A stretch of 8,213 nucleotides of DNA. Source: an uncultured Clostridia bacterium (GTDB taxonomy: Bacteria; Bacillota; Clostridia; Oscillospirales; CAG-272). Both the position numbers and the translations under genes were made by a program. This document shows positions 6,650 to 8,213 of this stretch, piece after piece (the first letter of the stretch is position 1; every line of letters begins with the position of its first letter). Where the stretch lies: contig CAMOLD010000055.1 of NCBI GenBank assembly GCA_946618395.1, forward strand, positions 1-8,213, in the 5' to 3' direction. Below the pieces are notes generated by a model that saw nothing but the letters and a program-made list of their open reading frames with translations, was not told where the DNA came from and did no database searches.

Positions 6650-8213
6650 TTGAATCAGATTAGTAACGAGATCAACCGAAGAAGAACATTTGCCATCATT
6701 TCTCACCCGGACGCAGGCAAAACTACGCTGACCGAAAAGTTTTTGCTTTACGGCGGCGCCATTCAAACCGCCGGCTCGGTCAAAGGGAAAGCCTCCGACC
6801 GCCATGCCGTTTCGGACTGGATGGAAATGGAGAAAAAAAGGGGCATTTCCATCACCTCTTCGGTTATGCAGTTTGAATATGAGGGGTATTGCATCAACAT
6901 TCTGGATACCCCGGGGCACCAGGACTTTTCGGAGGATACCTACCGCACCCTTATGGCGGCGGACAGCGCCGTTATGGTCATTGACGCGGCAAAGGGCATC
7001 GAGCCGCAAACGCGCAAGCTCTTCAAGGTTTGCGCCATGCGCCATATTCCTATTTTCACCTTTATCAACAAGCTGGACCATGAAGCGCGCGATCCGTTTG
7101 ATTTGATTGACGAACTGGAAAAAGAATTCGGCATCGGCACCTACCCCATGAACTGGCCCATCGGTTGCGGCGTCGGGTTCAAGGGCGTTTACGACCGTGA
7201 GGGGCATAAAATTCTTGCCTTTGGCGATTCCCACCGCGGGCGCGACCGCCTGGCATCCATTGACTGCGATATCAACGACGTGGGAAAAATGGATCAGCTG
7301 ATCGGCTCCTACGCAAGGGAAGAGTTGACAGGGCAAATCGAGCTGTTGGACGGCGCCTCTTTCGATTTTGATTTGGAACAGGTGCGAAACGGAAAATTGA
7401 GCCCGGTCTTTTTCGGCTCGGCGCTTAACAACTTTGGCGTAGAGTTCTTTTTGGAGCACTTTTTGAAGATGACCACGGCGCCGCTTCCCCGCGTGACCGA
7501 AACCGAAACGGTTGACCCGTTTTCACCCGATTTTTCGGCATTCGTCTTCAAAATCCAGGCGAACATGAACAAAGCTCACCGCGACCGCATTGCCTTTTTG
7601 CGCATTGTTTCGGGCAAGTTTGAGCGGGATGCCGAGTATTTTCACGTGCAGCAGGGCAAGGAAATTAAGCTGTCCCAGCCCCAGCAGATGATGGCGCAGG
7701 AGCGCGCCGGAATCACCGAGGCATACGCTGGCGATATCATTGGCGTGTTCGACCCCGGTATCTTCTCCATTGGCGATACCGTTTGCGCCAAGAACCATAA
7801 AGTGCGTTTTGAGGGTATTCCCACCTTTGCGCCCGAGTGCTTTATTATGGTGGAGCAGATCGACAGCATGAAGCGCAAGCAGTTTGCCAAAGGGATGAAC
7901 CAGATTGCCCAGGAGGGCGCCATTCAAATTTTCACCGAGCCGGGCGGCGGTCTGGAACGCGTATATGTTGGCGTTGTTGGCACCTTGCAGTTCGACGTTC
8001 TGGAATCGCGCATGAAATCCGAATACGGCGTGACCTATAAGCAATATCCGCAAAGCTACCAATATATCCGCCGCATTTCCAACGGCGCAGACCCGCAAAA
8101 ACTGCACCTGTTCGGTGTGAAATGGGTCCAGGACTTCCGCGGGCGCGACTTTTTGCTTTTCAACAGCGAATGGCAAGTTGGGCATACGTTGGAGGATAAC
8201 CCCGGGCTGGAAC
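6650..8213 (+). CDS. prfC: Peptide chain release factor 3 (RF3), C terminus cut by window edge
   Basis: 521 codons are present and open to the right edge. RF3 is usually about 525-530 residues, so only a handful are missing. RF3 is a translational GTPase that speeds the release of RF1 or RF2 from the ribosome after peptide hydrolysis. Counting from TTG as Met1, the P-loop SHPDAGKTT is at 18-26, the switch region EKKRGISITSSVMQF at 61-75, DTPGHQDFSEDTYRTL at 86-101, and the NKLD specificity motif at 140-143. The RF3-type stretches MTTAPLPR, FKIQANMNKAHRDR, IGDTV and EGIPTFAPE follow, then the C-terminal domain with VGTLQFDVLESRMKSEY. The short N terminus (MNQISNEINRRRTF) has the expected length for this family, supporting the TTG start. 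A single clear promoter lies just upstream, and transcription diverges from the rlmB operon. Confidence 0.97.
   Translation, partial: MNQISNEINRRRTFAIISHPDAGKTTLTEKFLLYGGAIQTAGSVKGKASDRHAVSDWMEMEKKRGISITSSVMQFEYEGYCINILDTPGHQDFSEDTYRTLMAADSAVMVIDAAKGIEPQTRKLFKVCAMRHIPIFTFINKLDHEARDPFDLIDELEKEFGIGTYPMNWPIGCGVGFKGVYDREGHKILAFGDSHRGRDRLASIDCDINDVGKMDQLIGSYAREELTGQIELLDGASFDFDLEQVRNGKLSPVFFGSALNNFGVEFFLEHFLKMTTAPLPRVTETETVDPFSPDFSAFVFKIQANMNKAHRDRIAFLRIVSGKFERDAEYFHVQQGKEIKLSQPQQMMAQERAGITEAYAGDIIGVFDPGIFSIGDTVCAKNHKVRFEGIPTFAPECFIMVEQIDSMKRKQFAKGMNQIAQEGAIQIFTEPGGGLERVYVGVVGTLQFDVLESRMKSEYGVTYKQYPQSYQYIRRISNGADPQKLHLFGVKWVQDFRGRDFLLFNSEWQVGHTLEDNPGLE

Noticed and set aside
6566..8185. Two long minus-strand frames opposite prfC (6566-7459 and 7523-8185)
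   Set aside because: prfC is certain over its whole length, and these frames are mirror shadows of its codon usage without motifs of their own.

Overview
The window looks like a stretch of bacterial chromosome from a low-to-moderate-GC Gram-positive lineage. My best guess is an uncultured or gut-type member of the Clostridia (Oscillospirales-like), but this rests on gene content and signals rather than on any marker gene. The signals are AGGAG-type ribosome binding sites, TGnTATAAT extended -10 promoters, a TTG start codon, and a one-polypeptide TIGR03960/TIGR03936 radical SAM protein. I see no tRNA, rRNA, CRISPR array, insertion sequence or phage gene. It reads as a housekeeping region with one strange membrane protein in it.

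Layout from left to right. A strong hairpin terminator lies at 40-73. Three minus-strand genes follow, read from right to left in the order rlmB (6414-5590), a large membrane protein resembling a catalytically dead P-type ATPase (5549-2799), and a fused B12-binding-like/radical SAM/DUF2344 protein (2729-90). Gaps are short (40 and 69 bp), and the second gap holds a strong hairpin. A 235-bp divergent control region (6415-6649) carries a convincing promoter for each direction, with a run of A/T tracts between them. On the plus strand, prfC (release factor 3) starts at a TTG at 6650 and runs off the right edge only a few residues before its expected end.

How the genes fit together. RlmB 2'-O-methylates 23S rRNA and RF3 recycles RF1/RF2, so both sides of the divergent promoter serve translation. 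The radical SAM fusion has no established reaction. Its membership of the rlmB operon fits a role linked to RNA or ribosomes, but that is inference.

The most unusual item is the middle gene of the operon. It keeps the overall plan of a P1B-type ATPase (membrane pairs, cytoplasmic loop, C-terminal membrane pair) but has lost, as judged by eye, the DKTGT phosphorylation motif, the TGE actuator motif, the CPC metal site, the TGDN motif and the GDGxNDxP motif. It has also gained a disordered tail of about 225 residues and a soluble helical domain at the N terminus. It looks like a maintained pseudo-pump rather than a decaying pseudogene, because its reading frame is intact over 916 codons.
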